From: Saccharopolyspora erythraea NRRL 2338
GTDB taxonomy: Bacteria > Actinomycetota > Actinomycetes > Mycobacteriales > Pseudonocardiaceae
Direction of reading: 5' to 3'
NCBI RefSeq assembly: GCF_000062885.1
Contig: NC_009142.1
Span: forward strand, 2,407,584-2,471,583
DNA length: 64,000 bases
The notes under the pieces were generated by a model. The model searched no databases. It saw nothing but the letters and a program-made list of their open reading frames with translations, and was not told where the DNA came from. Position numbers and translations under genes: made by a program. Of this stretch, positions 17,071-30,168 are shown in pieces (positions within the stretch are counted from its first letter, which is position 1; the number at the start of each line of letters is the position of its first letter).

Positions 17071-17769
17071 ATGACCGACGCCGCCGATCAGGGCCCGACC
17101 AGCCCGGCCGCCGTCTTGTTCGACATGGACGGCACGCTGGTCGACTCCGAGAAGCTCTGGACCATCGCGCTGGACGACTACGCGGCCCATCGGGGTGGCA
17201 GCCTGTCCGACGCCACCCGCGAGGTCATGGTCGGCTCGAACATGACCCGCAGCATGATCATGCTGCTGGAGGACCTCGGCCTGCCGACCGAGGAGGCCGA
17301 CGTCGACCACGCCGCGGCCTGGGTCGGGGCGCGCACCGCGGAGCTGTTCCGCGAGGGCCTGCCCTGGCGGCCCGGCGCCCCGGAAGCCCTGCGCACCGTG
17401 CGCGAGCACGGCATCAGCACGGCGTTGGTGACCTCCACCATCCGTTCGCTGGCCGAGATCGCGCTGGACACCATCGGACGCGACCACTTCGACATCACCG
17501 TCTGCGGTGACGAGGTGGACGGCCGCAACAAGCCCGACCCGGAGCCCTACCTGCGGGCCGCCCGCATGCTCGGGGTGGACCCGGCCGGGTGCGTCGCGAT
17601 CGAGGACTCCCCGACCGGGGTCGCCTCGGCCGAGGCCGCTGGCTGCACGGTGATCGCGATCCCGTGCGAGGTGCCGTTGCTGCCCGGCGACCGCCGCGTG
17701 CTGCGCGACTCGCTGGAGGGGCTCGACCTGACCACGCTCTCCACCGTCCTGGACGGAGCCGCGGCCTGA
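17071..17769 (+). CDS. HAD-family phosphatase / phosphoglucomutase-like
   Basis: A 232-residue HAD hydrolase of the beta-phosphoglucomutase-like subgroup. Motif I is LFDMDGTLVDSE (nucleophile and acid Asp), motif II VTSTIRS, motif III Lys in GRNKPDPEPY, and motif IV IEDSPTGVASAEAAG. A helical cap lies between motifs I and II. ATG 17071 gives the normal length; an upstream GTG at 16936 would add an unlikely 45 residues. The substrate is unknown, perhaps a sugar phosphate or phosphoglycolate. Its stop overlaps the next start (TGATG), so it is coupled to the dehydrogenase-like gene. Confidence 0.88.
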   Translation: MTDAADQGPTSPAAVLFDMDGTLVDSEKLWTIALDDYAAHRGGSLSDATREVMVGSNMTRSMIMLLEDLGLPTEEADVDHAAAWVGARTAELFREGLPWRPGAPEALRTVREHGISTALVTSTIRSLAEIALDTIGRDHFDITVCGDEVDGRNKPDPEPYLRAARMLGVDPAGCVAIEDSPTGVASAEAAGCTVIAIPCEVPLLPGDRRVLRDSLEGLDLTTLSTVLDGAAA

Positions 17770-18740
17770 TGGAGACGCCGGTCCTGCTCGCCGGGTACGG
17801 ACCCGTCGGGCAGGCCTACGCCGGGCTGCTGCGCGAGCACCGGGCCGCCTGGCGCGACCGGTACGGCGTCGACCTGCGGCTGGTGGAGGTCCGCGGCAAC
17901 CGGACCAGGACCTCGGTCGGCGCCTCTGGCGAGGTCGCGCCGCGCGAGGCGTGGGAGCCGGCCGACGACATCGCCGACGCGCTCGCCCGCACCGGCGCCC
18001 GCGTGTTCGCCCAGGCCGTGCCCTCCGACGGCGGCGACCGCGCGGCGCGAGAGGCGCTGGCCGCCCTCGCCTGCGGCGCGCACGTGGTGACGGCCACCAA
18101 GACCCACCTGCTCACCGAGTGGCACGCCCTGGACCGGGCCGCCCGCGCCGCCGGCCGGTCGGTCCGCGTCTCCGGCGCCACCGGCGCCGCCATGCCCGCC
18201 GGTGACCTCGCCCGCTCCGTCCTGCGCGGGTTCGACGTGCGGGCGGTGCGCGGCTGCCTCAACGGCACCGCGACCTTCGTCCTGGACCGGCTGGCCGAGC
18301 GCGTTCCGCAGGCCGAGGCGGTCGCGCGGGCCCAGGAGCTGGGCATCGCCGAGGCCGACGTGTCGGCGGACCTGTCCGGCGGCGACGCGGCGACCAAGAT
18401 GCGGCTGCTGGCGGCACTGCTGTGGGGCTGGGACCCGGCCCGGACCGAGGTCAGCGCCGAGCCGGTGGCCGAACGCGGCGTCGAACCCGGGCACCGGCTG
18501 CGCCACGTCGCCTCTGCCGAGGCCGACCGGCCAGGCGTGGTCGAGGTCCGGCTGAGCGCCGAGCCGGTGACCTCGCCGCTGGGCGCCCTGACCGGTCCGG
18601 AGAAGGCCGTCACCTACGACTGCGGCGAGGCCGGGCCGGTGACCGTCTCCGGCGGGCGCTCCAGCCCGCGCGGTGCGGCGTTGGCCATGGTCAAGGACAC
18701 CCTCGGCGCGGTGCTGGAAGGCACCGCCGGGTTCCGGTGA
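17769..18740 (+). CDS. Homoserine dehydrogenase-like protein, no ACT domain
   Basis: A 323-residue protein with an N-terminal Rossmann motif GYGPVGQAY (GxGxxG) and the homoserine-dehydrogenase catalytic region ([52 protein letters not shown]). It is shorter than canonical Hom (about 430 residues) because the regulatory ACT domain is absent. It may make homoserine from aspartate semialdehyde or act on a related aldehyde in secondary metabolism. It is translationally coupled to the HAD gene, and hisE and hisG follow. Confidence 0.8.
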   Translation: METPVLLAGYGPVGQAYAGLLREHRAAWRDRYGVDLRLVEVRGNRTRTSVGASGEVAPREAWEPADDIADALARTGARVFAQAVPSDGGDRAAREALAALACGAHVVTATKTHLLTEWHALDRAARAAGRSVRVSGATGAAMPAGDLARSVLRGFDVRAVRGCLNGTATFVLDRLAERVPQAEAVARAQELGIAEADVSADLSGGDAATKMRLLAALLWGWDPARTEVSAEPVAERGVEPGHRLRHVASAEADRPGVVEVRLSAEPVTSPLGALTGPEKAVTYDCGEAGPVTVSGGRSSPRGAALAMVKDTLGAVLEGTAGFR

Positions 18741-18801
18741 CGGACGTGGCCACCGCGGGTCGCCTTCGGTACCGGACCGGCCGGATGCAAGGATCGGACA
18801 C

Positions 18802-19065
18802 GTGAAGACCTTCGACGAGCTGTTCGCCGAACTGCAGGAACGCGCCCGGACCCGGCCGGAGGGCTCGGCCACGGTGGCCGCTCTCGACGCCGGGGTGCAC
18901 GCCCAGGGCAAGAAGGTCATCGAGGAGGCCGGCGAGGTGTGGATCGCCGCCGAGTACGAGTCCGACGAGGCGCTGGCCGAGGAGATCTCGCAGCTGCTGT
19001 ACCGGCTGCAGGTCGTCATGCTCGGCCGCGGGCTGTCCCTCGAAGACGTCTACCGCTACCTGTAA
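18802..19065 (+). CDS. hisE: Phosphoribosyl-ATP diphosphatase
   Basis: An 87-residue protein starting at GTG 18802, the usual HisE length. Helices with [14 protein letters not shown] and [14 protein letters not shown] carry the metal-binding Glu and Asp residues of the MazG-like fold. It removes pyrophosphate from phosphoribosyl-ATP, step two of histidine synthesis. It lies 27 bp upstream of hisG, the standard actinobacterial pair separated from the main his operon. Confidence 0.95.
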   Translation: MKTFDELFAELQERARTRPEGSATVAALDAGVHAQGKKVIEEAGEVWIAAEYESDEALAEEISQLLYRLQVVMLGRGLSLEDVYRYL

Positions 19066-19092
19066 CCCCAGAGAAGAAGGAGATCAAGTCCC

Positions 19093-19941
19093 ATGCTGCG
19101 TGTGGCAGTGCCCAACAAGGGCACGCTGGCCGGTCCCGCCTCCGAGATGCTCGCGGAAGCCGGGTACCGGCAGCGGCATGAGCAGCGGGACCTGACCGTG
19201 CTCGACCCGGTCAACGACGTCGAGTTCTTCTTCCTGCGGCCCAAGGACATCGCCATCTACGTCGGCTCCGGCGAGCTCGACCTGGGCATCACCGGCCGCG
19301 ACCTGGCGCTGGACTCCGGCTCGCCGGTCGACGAGCGGCTGGCGCTGGGCTTCGGCGGCTCCAACTTCCGCTACGCCGCGCCGGCGGAGGCGGGGGAGTG
19401 GAGCGTCGGCGACCTCGCGGGCAGGCGGATCGCCACCTCCTACCCGCGGCTGGTGACCGACGACCTGGCCCGCTACGGCGTCAGCGCCGATGTCATCCGG
19501 CTCGACGGCGCGGTGGAGATCTCCATCCAGCTCGGCGTGGCCGACGCGATCGCCGACGTCGTCGGCTCCGGGCGCACGCTGCGCCAGCACAGCCTGGTCG
19601 CCTTCGGCGAGCCGATCTGCTCCTCGGAGGCGGTGGTGATCGAGCGCCGCGGCTCCGACCAGCAGGAGGCCAAGGACCGCCTGGTGGCCCGGCTGCAGGG
19701 CGTGGTGTTCGCCCAGCAGTACGTGATGCTGGACTACAACTGCCCCCGCGACCTGCTCGACGAGGCCGCGAAGCTGACCCCCGGGCTCGGCTCGCCGACG
19801 ATGTCGCCGCTGGCCGACGAGAAGTGGGTCGCGGTCCGCGCGATGGTCTCCCGCAAGGAGGCCCCGGCGATCATGGACCGGCTCGCCGACTTCGGCGCGA
19901 AGGCGATCCTGTCGTCGGACATCCGCTCCTGCCGGATGTGA
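19093..19941 (+). CDS. hisG: ATP phosphoribosyltransferase, long form
   Basis: A 282-residue HisG beginning [14 protein letters not shown] and preceded by GAAGAAGGAG. The catalytic part includes the PRPP-binding stretch around [18 protein letters not shown]. The C-terminal 75 residues ([20 protein letters not shown]) are the ACT-like regulatory domain, which binds histidine. It joins ATP and PRPP, the committed step of histidine synthesis, and is feedback inhibited. Its stop overlaps the next gene in GTGA (19938-19941). Confidence 0.96.
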   Translation: MLRVAVPNKGTLAGPASEMLAEAGYRQRHEQRDLTVLDPVNDVEFFFLRPKDIAIYVGSGELDLGITGRDLALDSGSPVDERLALGFGGSNFRYAAPAEAGEWSVGDLAGRRIATSYPRLVTDDLARYGVSADVIRLDGAVEISIQLGVADAIADVVGSGRTLRQHSLVAFGEPICSSEAVVIERRGSDQQEAKDRLVARLQGVVFAQQYVMLDYNCPRDLLDEAAKLTPGLGSPTMSPLADEKWVAVRAMVSRKEAPAIMDRLADFGAKAILSSDIRSCRM

Positions 19942-20264
19942 ACGGGGTCCTGGAGACCGCCGTCCTCGACGTGGTCGCGGGCCGTGCGGCGGAGTTCGAG
20001 GCCGCTTTCGAGGAGGCCAGGCCGCTGGTCGCGGCCACGCCGGGTTTCCTCGGGCTCGAGCTCCGCCGGTGCCTGGAGCGGCCCGGCCGGTACCTGCTGC
20101 TGATTCGCTGGCGGTCGGTGCGCGACCACGAGGTGGGCTTCCGCGGCGGCCCCGACTACGGGCGCTGGAAGCAGCTCCTGCACCACTTCTACGATCCGTT
20201 CCCGGTCGTAGAGCACTACGAGCTGGTGACCTCCGACGCCGAAATGCCCGAAATCGCCGGTTGA
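19938..20264 (+). CDS. ABM-domain protein (antibiotic monooxygenase-like)
   Basis: A 108-residue protein starting at GTG 19938 within the hisG stop. It has the ferredoxin-like ABM fold: [45 protein letters not shown] and a final PFPVVEHYE. Such proteins act as cofactor-free monooxygenases or heme-degrading enzymes. Coupling to hisG is seen in related genomes, but the reason is unknown. A hairpin follows. Confidence 0.82.
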   Translation: MNGVLETAVLDVVAGRAAEFEAAFEEARPLVAATPGFLGLELRRCLERPGRYLLLIRWRSVRDHEVGFRGGPDYGRWKQLLHHFYDPFPVVEHYELVTSDAEMPEIAG

Positions 20265-20276
20265 TCTGCCGGTTCT

Positions 20277-20311
20277 CTTCCCGGGTCGCTGCACAACGGT
20301 GGCCCGGGAAG
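20277..20311 (+). terminator. Hairpin after the hisEG-ABM operon
   Basis: CTTCCCGGG (20277-20285) pairs perfectly with CCCGGGAAG (20303-20311) across a 17-nt loop, 12 bp past the ABM gene stop. Confidence 0.55.
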
Positions 20312-20362
20312 TCATAATTGCCTCCAACGAAACGATCTTGAACCGTTCGCCGGGGGTGGGAA

Positions 20363-21208
20363 ATGGCCGTCGTGACACCGGGATCCTCGCCACCGCAGTG
20401 GGATCTCTACCCTGGGATGCCCTGCTGGATCGAGCTGATCACCACCGACGCCGAGCGGGCGTGCGAGTTCTACGCGGGCCTGTTCGGCTGGGAGTACCGG
20501 CTGCACCGGGACCCGGAGGCGGGCGAGCACCTGATCGCCCTGCACGACGGGTTCCCGGTAGCCAGCATCCGCGCCGCCTCGGGTGAGCACTCGGTGTGGC
20601 GGCTCTACCTGGCCACCGGGGACAGCGCTGCCACCGCCGAGGAGGCGACCCGCCTCGGAGCCGCGATCACCGTGCCCCGCAACCACGTCAGCGGCCTCGG
20701 CACGAAGGTCGTGCTGATGGGGCCCAGCGACGCCGAGTTCGGCCTGCTGGAACCGGAGGAGGGCTGGCAGTTCGACGTCGGCCTGCCCGGCACCCTGATG
20801 TGGGCCGAGCTGGTGACGATCAAGGCCCAGACCGCCGACGTGTTCTTCCAGGAGCTGTTCGGCTACGACCACGAGCAGTTCGGCACCGAGGGGCGCTCGG
20901 ACTACTCGGTCTGGTATCTCGGGGAGGAGTCGGTGCTGGCCCGGGTCAGCATGATCCGCGAGTTCATCTCCGCCCACACCAGGCCGCACTGGCTGCTGTA
21001 CCTGGGCGTGGACCGGGCCCGCGGGACCGACGAGGTGGTGCGCGAGGCGATCGGGCTCGGCGGCCGGGTCCGGGTCGACCCCTACGACTCCAGCATCGGG
21101 CGGGTCGCGGTGCTTCGCGATCCGACGGGCGCGCGGTTCGCCGTGGTCGACCCGAGCCAGGCGGGCAACTTCGGCACCGCGGCCAACTTCGACCCCTACG
21201 ACGACTGA
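20363..21208 (+). CDS. Two-domain VOC (glyoxalase-fold) protein
   Basis: A 281-residue protein with two vicinal-oxygen-chelate modules, residues 15-130 (WIELITTDAERACEFYAGLFGWEY) and 145-265 (WAELVTIKAQTADVFFQELFGYD). It resembles the mycobacterial CFP30B-type proteins, often annotated as hydroxylases without biochemical proof. It is cytoplasmic, with no obvious partner. A strong terminator follows. Confidence 0.85.
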   Translation: MAVVTPGSSPPQWDLYPGMPCWIELITTDAERACEFYAGLFGWEYRLHRDPEAGEHLIALHDGFPVASIRAASGEHSVWRLYLATGDSAATAEEATRLGAAITVPRNHVSGLGTKVVLMGPSDAEFGLLEPEEGWQFDVGLPGTLMWAELVTIKAQTADVFFQELFGYDHEQFGTEGRSDYSVWYLGEESVLARVSMIREFISAHTRPHWLLYLGVDRARGTDEVVREAIGLGGRVRVDPYDSSIGRVAVLRDPTGARFAVVDPSQAGNFGTAANFDPYDD

Positions 21209-21215
21209 CGCGGGG

Positions 21216-21247
21216 GCGACCGCGGCGGATCTGCCGCGGTCGCTTTT
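21216..21247 (+). terminator. Intrinsic terminator between VOC and thioesterase genes
   Basis: GCGACCGCGGC (21216-21226), loop GGATCT and GCCGCGGTCGC (21233-21243) are followed by TTTT. This is the most canonical intrinsic terminator in the window. Confidence 0.85.
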
Positions 21248-21295
21248 CCCGTCCGGCAACGGAAATCGGACCGATCCTCCACAGTGGAGGACGGA

Positions 21296-22072
21296 TCAGC
21301 GCGGGCTGATGAAAAGCGACTGCGCGCCGCGGCCGACCGGGCCGCGCACGTCGCGCAGCACGCTGCTCGCGACGCCCGCACCGTCGGTCCCCACCGCGCT
21401 CTCGGCGTCCATGCCGATCCACTCGCCCGCCGGTTCACGGTGCACGTGGACCGTCAGGTCGGTGTTGGCGAACGACCACTCCGCCATGCTGATCGAGCTC
21501 GACACCCCGCTGGCGGAGTCGGCGATGGCCAGCAGGCGTTGCAGGCTGCTCGGTTCCTCGCCCGCGACCAGCGGCATCCGCAGCCTCGCCCACACCTGGA
21601 CGCGGCCGGTGCCGAGCGCGGCGGGGTCGGCCACCCGCCACTCGACCGCCGCCGCGTAGCCGGCGCTCCACCCGCCCGGGATGTCCATCTCCGGCAGGTG
21701 CGGCGGCGCGACGGGGTCGGAGGCGACCCCGCAGACCTGCTCGGTGTCCGACCGCGCCGAGCGCCACGCCCGCGCGGTCGCGGCGACCCGGCCGCCGGAG
21801 GAGAGCTCGGCCGAGACCAGCTCCACCGACCGGCCGGGACGCAGGAGCTCGGCGCGCAGGTCGACCTCACCGACCGGGACCGGGCCCAGGACGTCGACGC
21901 TCACCCGGCGCAGCGCCACACCCTCCCGGGGCGAGCACGACTCCAGCTCGCGCACCAGCAGCGCCGCGACCGGGCCGAGGTGCTGGGCGCGCTCCGACCA
22001 GGGCCCCGCGGTGTGCCCGGTCGCCAGGTAGCGGTCCCCGCCCACCGGTTCGTAGAAAACGTCGCCGGTCAC
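21296..22072 (-). CDS. Acyl-CoA thioesterase-like (double hot-dog)
   Basis: A 258-residue protein starting at GTG 22072. It resembles TesB-like double hot-dog thioesterases: GDVFYEPVGGDRYLATGHTAGPW at the start, HLGPVAALLVRELE, GWSAGYAAAVEWR in the middle and SMAEWSFANTDLTVHVHRE near residues 205-224. It probably hydrolyses acyl-CoA esters; the substrate is unknown. It lies 17 bp downstream of the RecB-type nuclease gene in the same direction. Confidence 0.82.
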   Translation of the reverse strand: MTGDVFYEPVGGDRYLATGHTAGPWSERAQHLGPVAALLVRELESCSPREGVALRRVSVDVLGPVPVGEVDLRAELLRPGRSVELVSAELSSGGRVAATARAWRSARSDTEQVCGVASDPVAPPHLPEMDIPGGWSAGYAAAVEWRVADPAALGTGRVQVWARLRMPLVAGEEPSSLQRLLAIADSASGVSSSISMAEWSFANTDLTVHVHREPAGEWIGMDAESAVGTDGAGVASSVLRDVRGPVGRGAQSLFISPR

Positions 22073-22089
22073 CTCGTCCTCGCCGCCTC

Positions 22090-25115
<3,026 letters not shown>

Positions 25116-25187
25116 GCCGGACCGGCGCCGACGTGGAACGGCCCGCCCCGGCTTCACGCCGGACGGGCCGCTGCGAGACGGGTCCGG

Positions 25188-25865
25188 TCACTGCTCCAGC
25201 TTGCAGAGCTTCCACTGACCGTCCTCGACGGACAGGCCCATGGTCTGCTCGACCGGGTGGGCCACCCCGTCCTCGACGTAGGTGCCCGAGATCTTCGCGG
25301 TGGCCTGGTCTCCCTGCTCGGTGACCTGGCCGAGGCGGATGTCGAACTGCCACGGCTCGAGCTGGTTGAGGGCCGACTTGAGCTGCTGGTGGTTGGCCTG
25401 GCACAGGTTGTCGGCCAGCCACGCGAAGTCGTGGGCGTTGACCTTGTCGACCACCGCCTGGGCGGCCGGCCTGGCCTCGCCGGGGCCGCCACCCATGAAG
25501 TAGAACAGCCCGGCGGCCACCCCGCCCGCCACGACCACCGCTCCCGCGCCGCCCAGGATCCAGGGCAGCTTCGACTTCCTGCGCGGCGGCTCGACGTCGG
25601 CGAAACCACCCGGTTCCTGGATCCAGCTCCCCGGACCGAACTCCCCGCCCCAGTCGGGCGCCTGGGGCGGCGTCTGCTGCCCGAAGGCCGGTACCTGCTG
25701 CGTGGGCTGCGCCTGCTGCCCGGGCTGGCCCCAGCCGGTGTGCTGGTTGCCGTACCAGGCGGGCTGCTGCTGCGGTGGCTGCTGCGGGCCCTGGGCGGGA
25801 ATCCCGCCGCCCGCGGGTTGCTGGCCCCACCCGCCTGGACCTGGCTGTTGCGGCGGATAGGTCAT
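25188..25865 (-). CDS. Pro/Gln/Gly-rich single-span membrane protein
   Basis: A 225-residue protein. Residues 1-90 are a cytoplasmic Pro/Gln/Gly-rich low-complexity tail. A positively charged stop (PRRKSKLPW) precedes one transmembrane helix at about 97-118. The extracellular C-terminal domain (ARPAAQAVVDKVNAHDFAWLADNLC to DGQWKLCKLEQ) has two Cys that may form a disulfide and resembles NTF2-like or DUF4878-type domains. Function unknown. It has the same architecture as the DUF4333 gene at 48219. Confidence 0.75.
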   Translation of the reverse strand: MTYPPQQPGPGGWGQQPAGGGIPAQGPQQPPQQQPAWYGNQHTGWGQPGQQAQPTQQVPAFGQQTPPQAPDWGGEFGPGSWIQEPGGFADVEPPRRKSKLPWILGGAGAVVVAGGVAAGLFYFMGGGPGEARPAAQAVVDKVNAHDFAWLADNLCQANHQQLKSALNQLEPWQFDIRLGQVTEQGDQATAKISGTYVEDGVAHPVEQTMGLSVEDGQWKLCKLEQ

Positions 25866-26426
25866 TGCGCGTCCTCCCCCGAGTGGTTTCGGTTGTCAAG
25901 GGCGCCGTCCGGTGTGCACGGCGGGCGTAAGTAGACCAGAGCCCGCCGAGCGCGGTGTGGGGAGTGGACGATTTCGGCACCGAATCGTGCTCCGGAACGC
26001 CGCCGGTCCGCGGTGGCCGCCATGCGCGGCGGGGCCCGCGCGACGGGGGTTGTTCCAAATGATGGGAGAAGTTCCGGGGTGCTCACGGTGGGCTTCCGGA
26101 CAATGACACCCGGTTGCCGGAGTCGTACACCCGGATGCCACAGCGGGTGGCCGACGGCGTGGCGCAACGCCGAACATGCCCGTCTGCCACCGGGTATCCG
26201 CGTCGCCGGGGCACCCCGGGCCGCACCGAACGGCCCATGATCATCGACACAGCGTGGTCGCCGGTGCCCTGCTGGGAGGCGGTCGCGGCGGTACCGACCC
26301 GGCGTCATTCATGTGAGTTCGCCGAATTGTGTGGCACTCTGGGCGATCCGGCGGGCAATCACGACGCCGCCGTCGTCGGTGATCGCCGGTACCGTGGTGG
26401 TACGAGCACGGGAGGAGGGTGCCGAC
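25866..26426. other. 561-bp gene-free region upstream of mpa
   Basis: It separates the divergent membrane-protein and mpa genes. Short frames exist on both strands but lack ribosome sites and recognisable proteins. Near the mpa end, TACCGT (26390-26395) could be a -10 element, giving a leader of about 25 nt that holds GGAGGAG at 26411-26417. No riboswitch or small RNA is recognised. Confidence 0.5.
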
Positions 26427-28220
26427 ATGCAGCACGACCGTCCCGGCAGCCGGCCTGAGGAGGGCGGCGAGCAGCAGATCGGTGGAGATGCCGAGCTCAA
26501 CAGCCAGATTCGTCTGCTCGAAGACGAGGTGGCCCTGCTGCGCCGAAAGCTCAACGAGTCCCCTCAGCAGGTCCGGTTGCTGGAAAAGCGGCTGGCCGAG
26601 GCATCCGAGAGAGTGAGCCAGCTCACCGAACGGAACGCCAAACTCACCGAAACCCTGAAGGAAGCGCGCAGCCAGCTCATGGCCCTGCGCGAGGAAGTCG
26701 ACCGCCTCGCCCAGCCGCCGAGCGGCTACGGGGTGTTCCTGCACGCCTACGAGGACAGCACGGTCGACGTGTTCACCTCCGGCCGCAAGATGCGGGTGTC
26801 GGTGTCGCCGAACGTGGCCACCGAGGACCTGCGGCTCGGTCAGTCGGTGCGGCTGAACGAGGCGCTGACCGTGGTGGAGGCGGGCGCGTTCGAACAGACC
26901 GGTGAGGTGTGCACCTTCCGGGAGCTCCTGCCTGTCGACGCGGTGACCCGGAGCCCGAGGGCTCTGGTGCTCGGGCACACCGACGAGGAACGTGTGGTGT
27001 GGGTGACCGAGCCGCTGGCCGAGTCCGGGCTCAAGGCCGGCGACTCGGTGCTGGTCGACAGCAAGGCGGGCTACGCCTACGACCTCGTGCCCAAGGCCGA
27101 GGTGGAGGACCTGGTGCTGGAGGAGGTCCCGGACGTCGGCTACAACGACATCGGCGGCCTGGGCAACCAGATCGAGCAGATCCGCGACGCGGTGGAGCTG
27201 CCGTTCCTGCACTCCGACCTCTACGTCGAGTACCAGCTGCGGCCGCCGAAGGGCGTCCTGCTCTACGGCCCTCCGGGCTGCGGCAAGACGCTCATCGCCA
27301 AGGCGGTGGCCAACTCGCTGGCCAAGAAGGTCGCCGCCTCGCGGGGCGACGACGACGGGCAGGCGAAGTCCTACTTCCTGAACATCAAGGGTCCCGAACT
27401 GCTCAACAAGTTCGTGGGCGAGACCGAGCGGCACATCCGGCTGATCTTCCAGCGGGCCAGGGAGAAGGCCTCCGAGGGCACTCCGGTGATCGTGTTCTTC
27501 GACGAGATGGACTCGATCTTCCGCACCCGCGGCAGCGGCGTGTCCTCCGATGTGGAGACCACGATCGTTCCTCAGCTGCTGAGCGAGATCGACGGTGTGG
27601 AGGGGCTGGAGAACGTCATCGTCATCGGCGCCTCCAACCGCGAGGACATGATCGACCCGGCGATCCTGCGGCCCGGCAGGCTCGACGTGAAGATCAAGAT
27701 CGAGCGTCCGGACGCCGAGTCGGCCAAGGACATCTTCTCCAAGTACCTGACCAGGCAGCTGCCGATCCACGAGGAGGACCTCAAGGAGTTCGGCGGCGAC
27801 CAGGCCTCGTGCGTGGAGGCGATGATCCAGACCACCGTCGAGCGGATGTACGCCGAGACCGACGAGAACCGGTTCCTGGAGGTCACCTACGCCAACGGGG
27901 ACAAGGAGGTCCTGTACTTCAAGGACTTCAACTCCGGCGCGATGATCCAGAACATCGTGGACCGGGCGAAGAAGGCGGCCATCAAGGCCGTGCTGGAGAC
28001 GGGCCAGCCCGGTCTGCGGGTCCAGCACCTGCAGGACGCCATCATCGACGAGTTCGCCGAGAACGAGGACCTGCCCAACACGACCAACCCGGACGACTGG
28101 GCGCGGATCTCGGGCAAGAAGGGCGAGCGCATCGTCTACATCCGGACCCTGGTCAGCGGCAAGAACCAGGAGTCCGGACGGGCGATCGACACGGCCACCA
28201 ACACCGGCCAGTACCTGTAG
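26427..28220 (+). CDS. mpa: Proteasomal AAA ATPase (Mpa/ARC)
   Basis: A 597-residue unfoldase. ATG 26427 follows GGAGGAG. Residues 20-95 form the coiled coil that captures Pup ([20 protein letters not shown]). Two OB domains follow. The AAA module has Walker A GPPGCGKT near 281-288, Walker [10 protein letters not shown] near 355-363 and the second-region-of-homology Arg residues in LRPGRLDVK. The C-terminus GQYL docks on the 20S core. It unfolds pupylated proteins and threads them into PrcBA. A terminator isolates it from the next gene. Confidence 0.97.
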   Translation: MQHDRPGSRPEEGGEQQIGGDAELNSQIRLLEDEVALLRRKLNESPQQVRLLEKRLAEASERVSQLTERNAKLTETLKEARSQLMALREEVDRLAQPPSGYGVFLHAYEDSTVDVFTSGRKMRVSVSPNVATEDLRLGQSVRLNEALTVVEAGAFEQTGEVCTFRELLPVDAVTRSPRALVLGHTDEERVVWVTEPLAESGLKAGDSVLVDSKAGYAYDLVPKAEVEDLVLEEVPDVGYNDIGGLGNQIEQIRDAVELPFLHSDLYVEYQLRPPKGVLLYGPPGCGKTLIAKAVANSLAKKVAASRGDDDGQAKSYFLNIKGPELLNKFVGETERHIRLIFQRAREKASEGTPVIVFFDEMDSIFRTRGSGVSSDVETTIVPQLLSEIDGVEGLENVIVIGASNREDMIDPAILRPGRLDVKIKIERPDAESAKDIFSKYLTRQLPIHEEDLKEFGGDQASCVEAMIQTTVERMYAETDENRFLEVTYANGDKEVLYFKDFNSGAMIQNIVDRAKKAAIKAVLETGQPGLRVQHLQDAIIDEFAENEDLPNTTNPDDWARISGKKGERIVYIRTLVSGKNQESGRAIDTATNTGQYL

Positions 28221-28276
28221 GCGCGGTGCAGTTGGTCGCCCTGCCGGGCGGCCGCGCCGCCTGAGCGACGACAACG

Positions 28277-28316
28277 GGTCCGGGGCCGTCACCCACGCCG
28301 GTGGCGGCCCCGGACC
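28277..28316 (+). terminator. Hairpin after mpa
   Basis: GGTCCGGGGCCG (28277-28288) pairs perfectly with CGGCCCCGGACC (28305-28316). The 16-nt loop contains a further CACC/GGTG pairing. It lies 57 bp after the mpa stop. Confidence 0.75.
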
Positions 28317-28347
28317 GCGCCGAGTGTCGGCGCGCGCGCCGACCGGT

Positions 28348-28353
28348 TAGGTT
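28348..28353 (+). promoter_or_regulatory. -10 element (TAGGTT) of aldo/keto reductase gene
   Basis: TAGGTT lies exactly 7 nt before ATG 28361 and immediately follows the mpa terminator. Confidence 0.5.
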
Positions 28354-28360
28354 TCGGGGC

Positions 28361-29302
28361 ATGATCTCGACCGAACAGCGCCTCGGCGTCGGGTTGGCGG
28401 CGCTGGGCCGCCCCGCCTACATCAACGTGGGACGCACCGGGGTCCTGCCCGGGCTGCGCACGGCCGACGAGATGCGGGAGCGCACCAAGCTGGTACTGGA
28501 CGCCGCGCACGCCCAGGGGCTGCGCTGGGTGGACACCGCCCGCTCCTACGGCAGCGCCGAGGAGTTCCTCGCGGGCTGGCTCGCCGAACGCGGGCACGAG
28601 GACGTCACGGTCTCCAGCAAGTGGGGCTACGCCTACGTCGCGCAGTGGCGGATCGAGACGGAGGTCCACGAGGTCAAGGAGCACTCCGTGGAGCGCCTGC
28701 GCGCGCAGTGGGCGGAGACCCGCAAGCTGCTCGGCGACCGGGTCCACCTCTACCAGGTGCACTCCCTGACCGCCGACAGCCCGCTGTTCGACGACCTCGA
28801 ACTGCAGCACGAGCTCGCCCGCATCCGCGACTCCGGCGTCCGGCTGGGCTTCTCCACCAGCGGGGCCGCGCAGGCCGAGGCCATCGAACGCGGCTGGGAG
28901 CTGGAAGTGGGCGGCACCCAGCTCTTCGGCGCCGTGCAGTCGACGTGGAACTCGATGGAGCCCTCGGCGGGGCGGGCGCTGGCCGAGGCCCACCACGGCG
29001 GCTGGCGGGTGCTGGTCAAGGAGACGTTGGCCAACGGCAGGCTGGCGGTCGAACCGCCGGAGGCGGTGCTCAAGGTCGCCCAGCGCCACGGAGTGGGCCC
29101 CGACGCCGTCGCGCTGGCCCACGTGCTGGCGCAGCCGTGGGCGGACGTGGTGCTCATCGGCCCGGCCAGCGTGGAGCAGCTCATGTCCAACCTGGCCGTG
29201 CGCGACGTCGTGCTGAGCCGCCAGGACCTCGACGAGCTCGCGCCGGTCACCCGCGACGCCGCGACCTACTGGGGTGAGCGCGCCGCGCTGCCGTGGCACT
29301 GA
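28361..29302 (+). CDS. Aldo/keto reductase
   Basis: A 313-residue TIM-barrel oxidoreductase: WVDTARSYGSAEEFLAGWL with catalytic Asp and Tyr, the catalytic Lys in VSSKWGY, and VHLYQVHSL with the catalytic His. The end (VVLIGPASVEQLMSNLAV) contacts the nucleotide. It probably uses NADPH; the substrate is unknown. Unlike the copy at 1.5 kb, this one is intact. Confidence 0.88.
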   Translation: MISTEQRLGVGLAALGRPAYINVGRTGVLPGLRTADEMRERTKLVLDAAHAQGLRWVDTARSYGSAEEFLAGWLAERGHEDVTVSSKWGYAYVAQWRIETEVHEVKEHSVERLRAQWAETRKLLGDRVHLYQVHSLTADSPLFDDLELQHELARIRDSGVRLGFSTSGAAQAEAIERGWELEVGGTQLFGAVQSTWNSMEPSAGRALAEAHHGGWRVLVKETLANGRLAVEPPEAVLKVAQRHGVGPDAVALAHVLAQPWADVVLIGPASVEQLMSNLAVRDVVLSRQDLDELAPVTRDAATYWGERAALPWH

Positions 29303-29526
29303 TCGCCTGTCTTCGCGGTCACCTTTCGTAGCGGTTCCGGTGGCGGAACCTCAGGTGTCCTCTGGCTCCGGGATCCTTTTTCTCATGTATCGCCCATACG
29401 CCGCGAAAAAGCTGTCCTCGCCAGAGAACGCCTGAGAACCCGCGGCGGTGCCGGTTGCCAGGTGGGCCAAGCGGCTGCCGCTTCAAAGAAGCGTCAAAGG
29501 CGGGCACTGACGCCGCCGGAGGGCTC

Positions 29527-30060
29527 TCAGCGCCTCCCTGCCCGCCCGGCGAACCACTCCTGGGCGAACTGGCGGCCGTCGGGCACCAAGGGCCAGCTCG
29601 GGTCGCTGAGCCGCTCGCGCAGCTCCTCCACCGGCATCCACCACCCCTCGGCCACCTCCTCGGGCTGGTGCACGACCGGGCCGTCCCACAGCACCTCGTA
29701 CAGGTAGGCGTGGAAGCGCACCGAACCCCGCTCGTGGACGGTGTGGAACAGGAACCGCGGGCGCACGCCCGCCACGCCGAGCTCCTCGGCCAGCTCCCGC
29801 ACCGCCGTGACAGCGGGGTCCTCGCCCGCGGCCACGACGCCACCGGCCCAGCAGTCGTGCATCCCCGGGTAGATGTCCTTGGTCTCGGTGCGCCGGTGCA
29901 CGTAGACCTCGGTGCGCCCGGGTGACAGCAGCAGCACCTCGCCCGCCGCGTGCCACAGCCCCTCTGCGCGCATCCGCCCCCTCGGGGCGCTGCCGACGAC
30001 ACGCCCGGACGCGTCGTAGATCGCCACCTCTTCGTGTTCGCCGCTCACGCCGAAGATCAT
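29527..30060 (-). CDS. NUDIX hydrolase
   Basis: A 177-residue protein starting at ATG 30060. The Nudix box is complete: [23 protein letters not shown] at about residues 74-96. It resembles Idi-like and YfcD-like Nudix proteins ([22 protein letters not shown]). It probably hydrolyses a nucleoside diphosphate derivative. It is divergent from dop, with 108 bp between. Confidence 0.9.
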   Translation of the reverse strand: MIFGVSGEHEEVAIYDASGRVVGSAPRGRMRAEGLWHAAGEVLLLSPGRTEVYVHRRTETKDIYPGMHDCWAGGVVAAGEDPAVTAVRELAEELGVAGVRPRFLFHTVHERGSVRFHAYLYEVLWDGPVVHQPEEVAEGWWMPVEELRERLSDPSWPLVPDGRQFAQEWFAGRAGRR

Positions 30061-30155
30061 CCCACCCGCACCACCCGCACCGGTTCTTCGCACACGCGGT
30101 GCGATTGCCGGGTCACACATCGCGTCCGGCACTCCGCCAACGGCTCCGGAACCCG

Positions 30156-30161
30156 TACGCT
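30156..30161 (+). promoter_or_regulatory. -10 element (TACGCT) of dop
   Basis: TACGCT lies exactly 7 nt before ATG 30169, so dop is probably transcribed as a leaderless mRNA. Confidence 0.5.
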
Positions 30162-30168
30162 GCGAGGT

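Noticed and set aside
25866-26426. Small genes in the gap upstream of mpa
   Set aside because: Several short frames exist on both strands, but none has a ribosome site, a recognisable motif or a third-position G+C bias that stands out.
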